From positions 147,688,578 through 147,752,577 of the forward strand of contig CM036617.1 in the NCBI GenBank assembly GCA_020746105.1: DNA of 64,000 nt, read 5' to 3'. Positions 12,335 through 22,595 of this stretch are shown here, piece after piece. The position numbers were made by a program, and so were the translations under genes. Positions within the stretch are counted from its first letter, which is position 1, and each line of letters begins with the position of its first letter. The notes beneath the pieces were generated by a model, which did no database searches, was not told the DNA's origin, and worked only from the letters and a program-made list of their open reading frames with translations. The stretch comes from Trogon surrucura (Eukaryota; Chordata; Aves; Trogoniformes; Trogonidae).

Positions 12335-13504
12335 GTGCCAGGAAAAATCATGGAACAGATTCTCCTGGTAGCTCTACTGAGGTACAAAACAGATAATCAA
12401 GTGGTTGGTGACAGCCAACATGGCTTCACCAGGGGCAAGTCGTGCCTGACTAATTTAGTGGCCTTCTACGATAAAGCTACAGCGCTGGTTGACAAGGGAA
12501 AAGCAATGGATGTCACTTTCCTGGACTTGTGCAAGGCATTTGACAGTGTCCCACATGACATCCTTGTCTCTAAAATGGAGAGACATGGATTTGATAGATG
12601 GACCACTCGGTGGATAAAGAACTGGCTGGATGGTCGCACTCCAAGAGTTGTGGTCAATGGCTCCATGTCCACATGGAGACCAGTGACAAGCGATGTTCCT
12701 CAGGGGTCTGTTCTGGGTCCAGTGCTGTTCAACATCTTTGTCAGCGACATGGATGACAGCACTGAGTGCACCCTCAGCAAGTTTGCTAATGACACCAAGC
12801 TGTGTGGTGCCATGGACTCACTTGAGGGAAGAGATGCCATCCAGAGGGACCTTGATAGGCTTGAGAAATGGGCCACTGCAAACTGCATGAGCTTCAACAA
12901 GTCAAAGTGCAAGGTCCTTCACCTGGGTCAGGCCAATCCTAGGCACAAATACAAATTGGGCACAGAGTGGGTTGAGAGTAGCCCTAAAGAGAAGGATTTG
13001 GGGATGTTGATAGATGAGAAGCCCAACATGAGCCGGCAGTGCGCTCATGCAGCCCAGAAGGCCAACTGCATCCTGGGATGTATTAGGAGAAGCGTAGCCA
13101 ACAGGTCAAGAGAGGTGATTCTCCCCCTTTACTCTCCTCTTGTGAGACCCCACCTCGAGTACTGCGTCCAGTTCTGGTGTCCCCACCATAAGAGGGACAT
13201 GGAACTGTTACAGCGTGTTCAGCAGAGGGCCACAAAGATGATCCAGAGATTGGAGCACCTTTTCTACGAGGACAGGCTGCAGGAGCTGAGATTGCTCAGT
13301 CTTGAAAAGAGAAGACTTCGGGGGGACCTAATAGCTGCCTTCCAGTACCTGAAGGTATCCTACAGGAAGGCTGGGGAGGGAGTTTTTACAAGAGCATCCA
13401 CTGCTAGGACAAGGGGAAATGGGTTTAAGTTGAAGGAGAAGAGATTTAGATTACTATATCTTAGGAAGAAATTCTTCAGTACAAGGGTGGCAAGACTGGA
13501 TTAA
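12335..13504 (+). pseudogene. CR1 ORF2 reverse transcriptase part
   Basis: A 389-codon open block encodes reverse transcriptase fingers and palm plus the C-terminal domain. Motifs are [52 protein letters not shown] and [11 protein letters not shown], then [13 protein letters not shown]. The second catalytic aspartate pair reads ND instead of DD, which should abolish polymerase activity. Compared with the fuller CR1 protein it lacks its N-terminal part in this frame. That part lies at 11920-12300 in another frame. Confidence 0.9.
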
Positions 13505-13668
13505 ATTGCCCAGAGACATTGTGGCTGCCCTCTCCCTGTTCAAGGCCAAGTTGGGCAGAGCCTTGAGTAGCCTGATCTAGTTGAGAGGCGTCCCTGCCCA
13601 TGGCAGGGAGGTTGGATTAGATGATCTGTAAGGTCCCTTCCAGCCTAGACCATTCTATGATTCTATGA

Positions 13669-14421
13669 AGTTATATTCTGTTTACTTCTATTTACATACA
13701 CCATATGTGTATGTGCTTGGAATTGCTTACTGTCCTTGTGTAATCAATGACAAAGGATCCATTTCTTCCCACAGGGCAGGGGATCAGCTCCAGAATTTAA
13801 AGTTTCTTCGAATACAGGAGGTCCTTACTATTAACTCTTTTGAAAAGTTATGTCATAGTCTCTGCCTCTCTTTGTGTTGGATGACAGAGCTGAATAAGTA
13901 TGACTTGAGGAAGGAGAGTGGAAGTAAAGACCAACATGGTGCAGCCTGTAAGAGAGCAGGGAGTGCATTTCTGTATTAAGCTGCAGGCCTCCTAGAAGCT
14001 TTGTGGGCATGTGAAGTGTAGATAATTTTTGGCATTGTTCTTGCTACCGTGAGGCACTTACTGAAAACCGCCATTCTTACTTGTGGATGTTATATTCCTC
14101 CAAAGCTGGAGTTAAAAATCTTTTGCAGGCATTTAGTCACAGCTGAGGTAACCTGCGAAACGTGAAAAGTTAGAGCACACCAAAGTTTCACAGCTGTAGG
14201 AAACAAAAGGGCTTTGTTAGGTAGGTGAATTTGTGCCATTTAAATGGACCGCTGCCAGAGTCAGGCCTAGTTACCTCAGGGTGTTTTGAAGTGGAAGGAA
14301 GTGGATAGGTAGGTTTCCAAGTTTTAAACATAGCATAAATAGTAGATACATTAATTTTCTTTTTAGTTGTTCCAGTTCATCTGCTTGAGAATGTAGCAGC
14401 AAAACAGGCCACCTTCCAGAA
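13669..14421. other. Intergenic, no gene seen
   Basis: Non-coding sequence between the CR1 and the solo LTR. Only short unsupported open frames occur, and I recognise no repeat family here. Confidence 0.5.
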
Positions 14422-15179
14422 TGTCCTGGTTTGAGCTAAACAGAACCAATGGTGACTTTTACTTCTCAGCTCATTTTTTTCTAAGAGGCTGCACTTTCTG
14501 AAGTTAGCAGCATGTTTTGGCAGACAGTCTCTGCTGCTAGTAGTGATAACACCTGATGTTTACAGTTACTGCCTGGGACTGGTATGCAGACTTGCTTATA
14601 CTTATAGTGACCAAGGCCACTGCTGGCTTGTGTGTGCCACACTTGGGGTGCCAGGAAGTAAGAGGAGTCACAAGGAAATAAAAGGTTCCACCTCTGGTGA
14701 GTTACAGACAGGACAAGTGACCAGCAAGAGTATTCCATTCCATATACATCATATTCAGTATGAAACTGAGGCATTACAAACGTTTAGTTCTCTTTCTTCT
14801 CTTCTGCAATGGCTGGTGTCCAGGGAGACTCTGTCTGATCTTCTACCTTTGATCCTGTTCCTGAGTTCCTGAAGCCAGCTCCTGTGTCCAGCCCCTGCCG
14901 CTGCTGAGCCTGTGGCTTCTCTGGTGCCGCCTCCTCTACAGCATCAGTGGTGATTGTTATCAGGGTGGGTGGGGAGGAGAGACGGATTTGATACCGGTTT
15001 TGTATATATGCATATAGTTCACTATTTTTATTATTTCCTTATTCATTAAAGCTATTTTCTTTCTTTCCAATCCATAAGTCTTTCTGCCTCATTCCCTTTT
15101 CCTTCCCATTTGGGGAAGGAGAGGGGGTTAGAGAGCGTCTGTCAGGGTTCAGTGGCCAGCCCAGCCCTAACCTGTAGCA
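14422..15179 (+). mobile_element. Solo LTR of an endogenous retrovirus (fossil)
   Basis: An isolated LTR of about 760 bp begins TGTCCTGGTTT and ends near CA at 15179. The same family is present in reverse orientation at 58413-59240, and the two align over their whole length with many differences. An ATTAAA signal lies near 15045. No internal retroviral genes are adjacent. No clear target-site duplication is visible at this copy, so it may be the older of the two. Confidence 0.75.
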
Positions 15180-15814
15180 CACGCATTGAAGTCATTAGCC
15201 CACTGCTCAGACTGTTTGTCAGCTTAGACAGTGCTGGATAGAGAGCTGGTTGGGTGATGCCGTGGTAGAGAGGATTTTTGGCGTAAGCCTATGGTGGGAA
15301 CATTACTTCCCTAGAGCAAAACCAGAGAAGGGAGAGTACAGACCATTCTGAAGTAATTGTCATAAAACCTTTATGCTAGTCTATGCCTGATATGACAGAC
15401 ACCCCTAGGATTAGGTTGGGAGGTTAGGAAAATGCTCTTGGAGCCTCCTTCAAGCGTAAAGCCAAACTTTAGGCTTGATCCTTCCAAGTTTTGAGCATGC
15501 TGACCTTATTCAGCAAAGCATTTAAGCACTTGCTTAACTTAAAAATGAGTGCGTTTATTGATATTTATTGTGTAAGTAGGTGACATTGGACATTTCAAGA
15601 CTGAGCCCCAAACTAACACTGGCATGGAATTCATTTGTGGGTTACAGTAGGTACTCAGATTATACTCGCTGTGTTTCAAAGTTTGGACTCATCCTGGTCT
15701 GAATTTTAAAGTGCAGAGACTCGCAACAGCACTGTGAGTAGCACAAACCACAGATGGAAATAATGCCAATGGAGTGTAAAGTTTTGTACAAAGCAGTAGC
15801 ATATGAATATTGAA
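15180..15814. other. Intergenic, no gene seen
   Basis: Non-coding, AT-moderate sequence between the solo LTR and the SINE. I see no exon, RNA gene or recognisable repeat. Confidence 0.5.
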
Positions 15815-15993
15815 GGCCAGTTTAGCTCAGTGGGTTGAGCGTGGTGCTTGAAACACCGAAGGTCACGGGCTCCATTCCCATTCGGTTCTCATGTGTTGCC
15901 TGACCTAGTTGAGAGGTGGCGTCCCTACCCACAACAGGGAGGTTGGATTAAAATGATCTCTAAGGTCCCTTCCAGCCCAGGCCATTCTATGAT
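15815..15993 (+). mobile_element. tRNA-Ile-derived SINE with CR1 3' tail
   Basis: The first ~75 bases follow tRNA-Ile(AAT) closely. They have GGCCAGTTTAGCTCAGTGGG with the A box, GCGTGGTGCT in the anticodon arm, and GGTCACGGGCTCCATTCCC as a degenerate B box. The rest (about 15892-15993) matches the CR1 3' end found at 13565-13665: CTAGTTGAGAGG, GTCCCTRCCCA, CAGGGAGGTTGGATTA, AAGGTCCCTTCCAGCC, CATTCTATGAT. This tRNA-head and CR1-tail layout is that of TguSINE1-type elements, which are described as mobilised by CR1. The subfamily name is inferred. Confidence 0.82.
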
Positions 15994-17287
15994 CTGAATT
16001 CATTAAGTTCAATATCAAATCAGTAAAAATCAATGGTAGGTGTATTTTTTGAGTGACTGAGAGTTGAGCAGATGGCTTCCACAGTACAGTCAGCCATGTT
16101 TCTTTTGTCACTGAATTTTCAACTCAGTAAAGGGGGTCCTTGAGTGGAATTTTGATCCTTAAACCTGCCATGTGGAAGACTAGGTGTTGGTACCTAGGTA
16201 TGGATGCTTCCAGACACTGAAAAACATACACTTAAGTTTTTCTGGTAATGTGACCAGTCCAAACATGTTGGAAATATTTGAAAGACCATGGTACACAAAC
16301 TGTACATGCGTGTATTTATCTAGCATTTTGAACTCAGTGCCTTTTGTAATGATCCCTGATGTTCCATTGAGTTTTTTTGGTGCTGAGCCATCAATTTCAA
16401 AGAAATAACAACAAAGTTTTTGGTATCTCACTGAAAAATGGCAATGCTTTGTAAAAAAGCACATTTCTGTGTATGTGCAGGTTATGTTTTTTATCTATTT
16501 ACATTTTTTTTTCTCTGTATCAATTTTTAATTTCATTAGCTACTTTATTACCAAGTGTCTCAGTATTTTACAAGTCATTATTAACAATTTTACATATATT
16601 CTAAAAGATGCTGTCTTGTATAAACTTCATTGTCTCCAGGCTGCTTCTGAGTTTTAAGAATTGAAACCTATTCTTGATGTGCAATTAGAAAGATCTGATT
16701 ATGCATAGTTCAGACTAACTATGGGGTTTGGGTTTGTTTGGTTTTTTTGAGAGAAAAAAATTTTGGGAGACAAAAATGTTACCTGGCAAGTTGTTTTTAA
16801 TTAATAGGTATAAGATAGGTGCGGTGACTAAAGCTGCATCATTACCCAATAATTTGGCTGAGGGCATGACTCTCTGATTTATGATATGAATGCTGGCCTT
16901 GTGTTTGTGATACAAACATACCAGGTTAACATGTATAGCTTCTGAATACATGAGTGTTACAGTTTTGTACAAATGTTATTGGCAGTTCAAGTTCACGTTC
17001 TTTTTCAGTCATTACACTTACAGTGAACAGTGAACTGTTTCTGTATCCTTTCTATCTCAAATTGGGCTTTAGCAGATTACTCCTCCCTACAGACTCTTCT
17101 CATCCAATCAAACTTCATATTACCAAGAGCTAATTCAAACCGTGGATGTGGAGAGAGGAACACCCTGAACATACCTGGGCTGAGATTTGGCATGCAAAAA
17201 AGCCAGGTCACTTTTTAGTTCAGGTAAGTTTGGTCATGAGATAAAAACTAGATATATCCAGCAGCAAGTTCTTGGCTATTGCTACTG

Positions 17288-17322
<35 letters not shown>

Positions 17323-17678
17323 GAACTGCTGTTAGTCTTTTCCTTTCTTAATAAAGTATAAAATGTTCCCAGTTGTGCTGGTTGCGATTTTGAACTTTCA
17401 TTGTTTGGGACTCTCTCTGAGAATGTGGAAAATTGCTAGGTAATTGCCTCTCTCTTGCTTTGTTCTAGGTGTCAAGGACATAGTTTTCTTAAATCACAGG
17501 AGACTTAAACCACTGAACAAAAAGTAGCAAATCCATTTAGAAGGTGAAATCTTAGTTATTGCAATGCCTACTCTCCCTCTGAGAGGAGACCCTTTGGTAA
17601 CTTCGTGCCAAAAGGGTGATATATGCCTGTTAATTTCCAGCTGAGGTGCTCAGGGAATGCAAACACCATTTGTTTCTA
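15994..17678. other. Intergenic, no gene seen
   Basis: AT-rich non-coding sequence. It includes an uninterrupted T tract of about 31 bases at 17289-17319. No exon or RNA gene is recognisable. Confidence 0.5.
17289..17319. repeat. Poly(T) tract
   Basis: About 31 consecutive T are followed by ACAG. It could be a polymorphic mononucleotide repeat. No retroposed body lies beside it on either strand that I can recognise. Confidence 0.85.
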
Positions 17679-17741
17679 TGATTGGACTTGATGATCTCTG
17701 AGGTCTTTTCCCACCCAATTGATTCTATGATTCTATGATTT
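17679..17741 (+). repeat. CR1 3'-end fragment
   Basis: A very short piece reads TTGGACTTGATGATCTCTGA, then AGGTC and two GATTCTAT units, the CR1 3' terminus. No coding part is retained. Confidence 0.8.
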
Positions 17742-17886
17742 GTTCAGGGTAGACATGCATGTGAGCGTAAGTGGCAGCTTGCTGTAGAATCCATCTAGCT
17801 TGGATGGTGTTTGAAGGTCCTCACCTGGAGGGCAGAAAGCCCATTACAGGTGGGAAACAGTGGTGTAAAAGAAAAAGTTCATTTCA

Positions 17887-18630
17887 CAGAATCACAGAAT
17901 GTCAGGGACGGGAAGGGACCTCAAAGGATCATCTAGTCCAGCCCCCGCTGCCAGAGAAGGATCACCTACAGTAGGTCACGCAAGAATGTGTCCAGGCAGG
18001 TTTTGAATATCTCCAAAGAAGGAGACTCCACAACCTCCCTGGGCAGCCTGTGCCAGTGCTCTGTCACCCTCACAGTAAAACAGTTTTTTCTGATATTTTT
18101 GTGGAACCTCCTATGTTCCACCTTGAACCCATTGCCCCCTGTCCTGTCATTGGAAGTCACTGAAAAGAGCCTGGCTCCATCCTCCTGACACTCCCCCTTG
18201 ATGTATTTATAAACATTAATGAGGTCACCCCTCAGCCTCCTCTTCTCCAAACTAAAGAGCCCCAGCTCCCTCAGCCTTTCCTCATAAGGGAGATGCTCCA
18301 CTCCCTTCATCATCCTAGTTGCCCTGTGCTGGCCTCTCCCACAGTTCCCTGTCCTCCTTAAACTGAGGGGCCCAGCACTGGACACAATATTCCAGATGCG
18401 GCCTCACCAGGGCACAGTAGAGGGGCAGGAGGACCTCTCTCGACCTACTTGCTACTCCCCTTCTAATACACCCCAGGATGCCATTGGCCTTCTTCGTCAC
18501 GAGGGCACAGTGCTGGCCCTGTTGTCCTGTTGTCCACTAGAACCTCGAAGTCCTTTTCTCCTACACTGCTCTCCAGCAGGTCAGTCCCCAACCTATACTG
18601 GCACATGGGGTTATTCTTTACCAAGTGCAA
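17887..18630 (-). repeat. CR1 LINE fragment, 5'-truncated
   Basis: The minus strand encodes the CR1 C-terminal domain in two overlapping frames: [20 protein letters not shown] and [18 protein letters not shown], then [20 protein letters not shown] to LDTFLRDLL. The 3' terminus with inverted CACAGAATCACAGAATG lies at the left. A frame change near 18380 and one near 18530 break the frame. It is closely similar to the copies at 1329, 61531 and 62951, so it is of the same subfamily. Confidence 0.9.
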
Positions 18631-21600
18631 AGGTTTTGTTTTTTTAAAAGGCCCTGACCCCCTGTGTTTGTGCAAAGGCTGCAGAGCTTTATAATGTTAT
18701 CATTCGAACGGTTCCAAAACAGGCTTTGAAAAAAACAAACTTCTCATTTCAGGTTAATGAATACAAAGTGGACCAGTTCATGCTGTACCTTTACCGTTAC
18801 TATTGTTTCAAGGCAGCTCTCTGGAAGGCCTGCATGTAGGCAACTGCATACAGTCTGGCACACGGTGATTTTTCTTTCTTCTCTAGGTAGTAAACCAATT
18901 TCAGGAAAACTTTCTGGTATAAATACAAAATGATATATATAAAAAGCTAATGTTTCTGCAGAAATTTCCAGAATGTAAAAAAATTTCCAAGAGGGCATGA
19001 GCCCTGCTTTGTTTTACTTTCTTCACAGTTTTCCGTCTCATACTGCATTTTAACTCAGAAGTTTCTTCCAGGGAATCTGAATAATAGGATACCAGCATTT
19101 GCAACATTGCTGCTGCTGCTGCTACTTTGTGACTTACTTCCACTTATGACCAGTACCTTTTAGGAATATTCCTATCAGAGGTATGTATGTGCACACACAC
19201 AGACACACAGAAAGAAAATTTGCAGTGTTTATGCACACATTTTTTTATTCAGACGTTATAATTTAACAGACTGAGTCTACTAACTTCTCATTTTCTTTTT
19301 TTTTTATGTAGGAGTCTGTCTTCTGAAATCCTGTCCTGGATGCTAGAGACATTATTTCTAAATTCAGACATACCAAACACAAACCTACTCATTGTTTCCA
19401 ACCTTTTCTGTTAATTTATCTTGCTATGTTTTCAGGTCAGACAAGGCCTGAGCAATAGGGGTTTGATATAACTATGAACTTTCCTCACAATCAGCAACTT
19501 TTAGATCCAGTTTAGTGTTTTCTTGTATTAATTAGCAAAGGCAGTGGTATATAAAGAAGAGCTTGTGTTTCTCCAAATCTTACTGCTATATGAACATTGT
19601 GAACTTGCTGCTACACCCGTTCAAGGCAGCTGACAGTGATATTGTTAAAAAAGAGTTACGACTTCAGCAAATGTCTGGAGAGATGAAGAGTGTGGTAGGT
19701 GTGGGAGAGCTGTTTTACTTTAGTAGTATGGGCTAATAAATCCCAAAGAAAAATGTATCGCACAGAAAAAGCCCTTCTATCATATATTTAGGTGGCTTTA
19801 ATACTAAGGGTGAGCTACTGTAATCATTCAGTGTAGCTAGTGTGATTGGTACCTTCCCTCTGCCACCCCAACTTTTCTGATATGTGTCTTTTCACAGTGT
19901 ATGTAATACCAAGTAAAGAGGAGTCTATATTAGGGTGCAGTTCAGCCAGTCTTCCAGATGCAGAGATGACTAATAGGGAATTACTCTGTGAAGTTCAAAG
20001 GCCTGAACACCCTCAAATGACGGTGGAGCCATCAATGCTCATTTGCATGTGAATTATCACAAACTTAATAAATGATATCTTCTTTAAATGAAGTGACAGG
20101 AGTGAGATCACCAAGATTAATCTGCATGTGCCTTGAATTTAGAGAATGAAACAAGAAGTACAAAGAGGGTCTGTTTAGCCTGTGTTTGCATGGAAAAGGG
20201 ATCCAGATAACTCCAGGATACACAGTGATCCTTACTCAATGTTTATGTACTATAGGATACTAGGCATAGGATAGGAGTTGCTGTGGGAACCAGATCTTTG
20301 GCAACTGCCAAAGATTAATGCCTGTGCATAATATCTAGCAAGTGCAGTATGTGATGGAATAATCCTGCAATCCAGATCACTCTATGGAAATAAATGGTGC
20401 ATCAGCCTAGATTATAATGTAAATTGTGATGTGTTTGGCAACATTTTTCTTGCTTCTGATTTAGTAATCAAATACCTGCCTCTGTTCCCCACTAAAGGCT
20501 TTGCCAGATGCCGATGTGTTCAGCAGCGAGACTAGTTGGCTTTGGTCCCTTGGGATTTACAGCAGCAGTGGGGTCTTCTGTAGCTCCAGTGTGACCTGGG
20601 CTTTGCTTGAGAAGAAAATCTGCTTCCCAAGAGTTTTGGGCTAGCAGGTAACTCTCTGTGGTAAAAAAAAAAAGTGTTGTTTGTGGTAGCTAGAAAGAGA
20701 GGACAATAGGCAGAGAGTGCTGTGGCTGATGTCCCTGGCATCGCCAACGTGGCAGGGGAAGAGCTTCTGATGCATCTGGCTCGGGTGTAGTAATTGCAGC
20801 GCAAGCTGTGAATGGGAACTCCCCAGCTATCAAAGGAGATTTAAACTGCTGCCTGTTTATAAAATGCTCATGGTGGAGAACGTAGGCAGTGACAATAATG
20901 AACAGATGGGGATGATTTAGGCTTCTAATTCTAGTCCTAATCATGTTGGTTTAGTGCTGCCGAGTATATAAATTGAGTATAATAAATAAATTATGTTCTC
21001 TACTGCCAATAAAAGATTATTTCTTGGCACATATTTGTTAATGCTTGTCAAGTCTAATTTTAAACTATAAATGGCATGGCTTCCATTACTTCTTTGGAGA
21101 TTGTTTTATACTCTGTTCATTTTACCATCTTGGAACTTTTCCCAGTATGTCACAGACGGCCGATTGTGTTCATTTTTTTTTTTAATATAGAGTTTCTCAT
21201 CCAATTTAATATTAATTTTTTCTTTTTGATGTTTTTACATTCTTGAGATATTTACCTGTGTCAAGCTCCCTAACATAAGAGCTGTTTCTTGTAAACTGTG
21301 TTGTCATTGTCCTTGTGTAACCGAATATCAGAAGCTTTTTACAGGGACTCATATTTTGCTGTTCAGAACCTCTGAAGCCAGCAACAAATAAAACCATGGA
21401 TCACCATGCTGTTGTCTGGAGTGGAACACCAAAATACTGAGTATACTGCCTTTTTAATATTTACATCTGTATCATCGATGCTACCTATGACTTTTCTTAC
21501 AGATTGCGGAGGAAGGTATCTTTACCTTCCTTAGCAGAAGAACTTCCCACTGGGTCCTTGCCTGGAATTATGCTGCACAATAGTTTTAGTGATAATTTGC

Positions 21601-22109
21601 AATATGTTTGCTTTAGATACTCCTCGTATAAAGACCCAACTCCCTCAAAACCAATTACTGCAACTAATCCTTAAACATCCTTAGTGCATCAATTTATTAA
21701 AACCCAAAACTCTACATAAAAGTAGCTGTGAGAAAAGCAACCTTCCTTGGAACTGCAAGGAGAAACACTGAGCCAGGGAGAAATTAGGAAACATTTGCCT
21801 TGAAGCGTCCCACATCTAGCACTTTTTAAGTGAAAGCACAAAGTCTCAAAGCTTCCTTTAATGACTTTTAAAGCATCATTTAGTAGTAAAAAAGCCCCTG
21901 GTAAGAGTCTTGCATAAAAAAAGCACTTTAATATTCCTTTATATTTGAAAGAAAGTGAGGGTAAGTTTATAATACCCTAATGTACAAATAAATCACTATT
22001 GAGATGTTCCTTCTCCATTTCCCACAAAAGACAGACTAAAAACTGTTTGAAAATTGCTTAGCAATACCATGTTATTATTGTACTTCTGAATGCAACAACT
22101 AGGTAGCAC

Positions 22110-22595
22110 TTAAAGATCAGTCACTTTGGAAGGTAAAAGCAGTGCAGGCCCATCATAACGTTCACAACAGTTCTCCCCGTGACTTTGGTCAAATTTACTG
22201 GAATCTGGGGGATTTGCACTGGTTTTGCCAGCGGAGAATTTCTCCTGTGGTTTTAGGTTATCACTCACAGGCAAATGAGGTTGCAAATGCACTCCTTGTG
22301 CAGGAATGTTACTGGAAGTGCCTAGAGCTGACTGTTTACAAGTGGAAGGTTTCTCTCCACTGGCGCTCTGCTCATGAGGGCACAGCCACAGTGGGTGATC
22401 CTGCTCCTGATACGCGGAGGCTCGCTCCTCCTTGCCCTCCAGCTCAGGTGCTTTTTGCACTCCCACAGAGCTGGCACAGGCAGTGGGTTTCTCCCACTCG
22501 AAGCTGGAGGCTGGAGAGGTCAGGGGAGATCTTGGCCAGAGAAATACATCAGTACTAATGTATTCGAAGATTACTTCTTTGGGGTTGTATTCCAC
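22110..22595 (-). other. Unrecognised 161-codon open frame
   Basis: An uninterrupted minus-strand frame with ATG runs 161 codons and overlaps a 138-codon plus-strand frame over most of its length. The predicted protein is rich in Ser, Pro, Glu and Lys, and low in complexity, without a fold or domain I recognise. There is no signal peptide or membrane segment. No splice context ties it to a neighbouring gene. It may be chance in a locally GC-richer stretch or a relic of an older element. Confidence 0.15.

Larger units (their letters stand above)
9534..13668 (+). mobile_element. Near-full-length CR1 LINE, inactive
   Basis: About 4.1 kb of CR1 is present with all its parts in order. The 5' region is followed by ORF1 from ATG 9823, with a CREC zinc-binding motif, a stop after codon 53, and a later GVQMTQRGKRILGHELAGLI segment ending at 10734. 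ORF2 follows with endonuclease, reverse transcriptase and C-terminal domain. The 3' end is two ATTCTATG units. ORF2 is broken by a TGA at 11694-11696 and by frame changes near 12035 and 12300. The catalytic FADD reads FAND near 12787. It lies just past the SLCO1A2-like 3' end, in the same orientation. Confidence 0.93.

Noticed and set aside
15815-15890. A functional tRNA-Ile gene
   Set aside because: The acceptor stem does not pair, the anticodon loop is altered (CTTGAAA in place of CTAATAA) and a CR1 tail follows directly. It is a SINE head.
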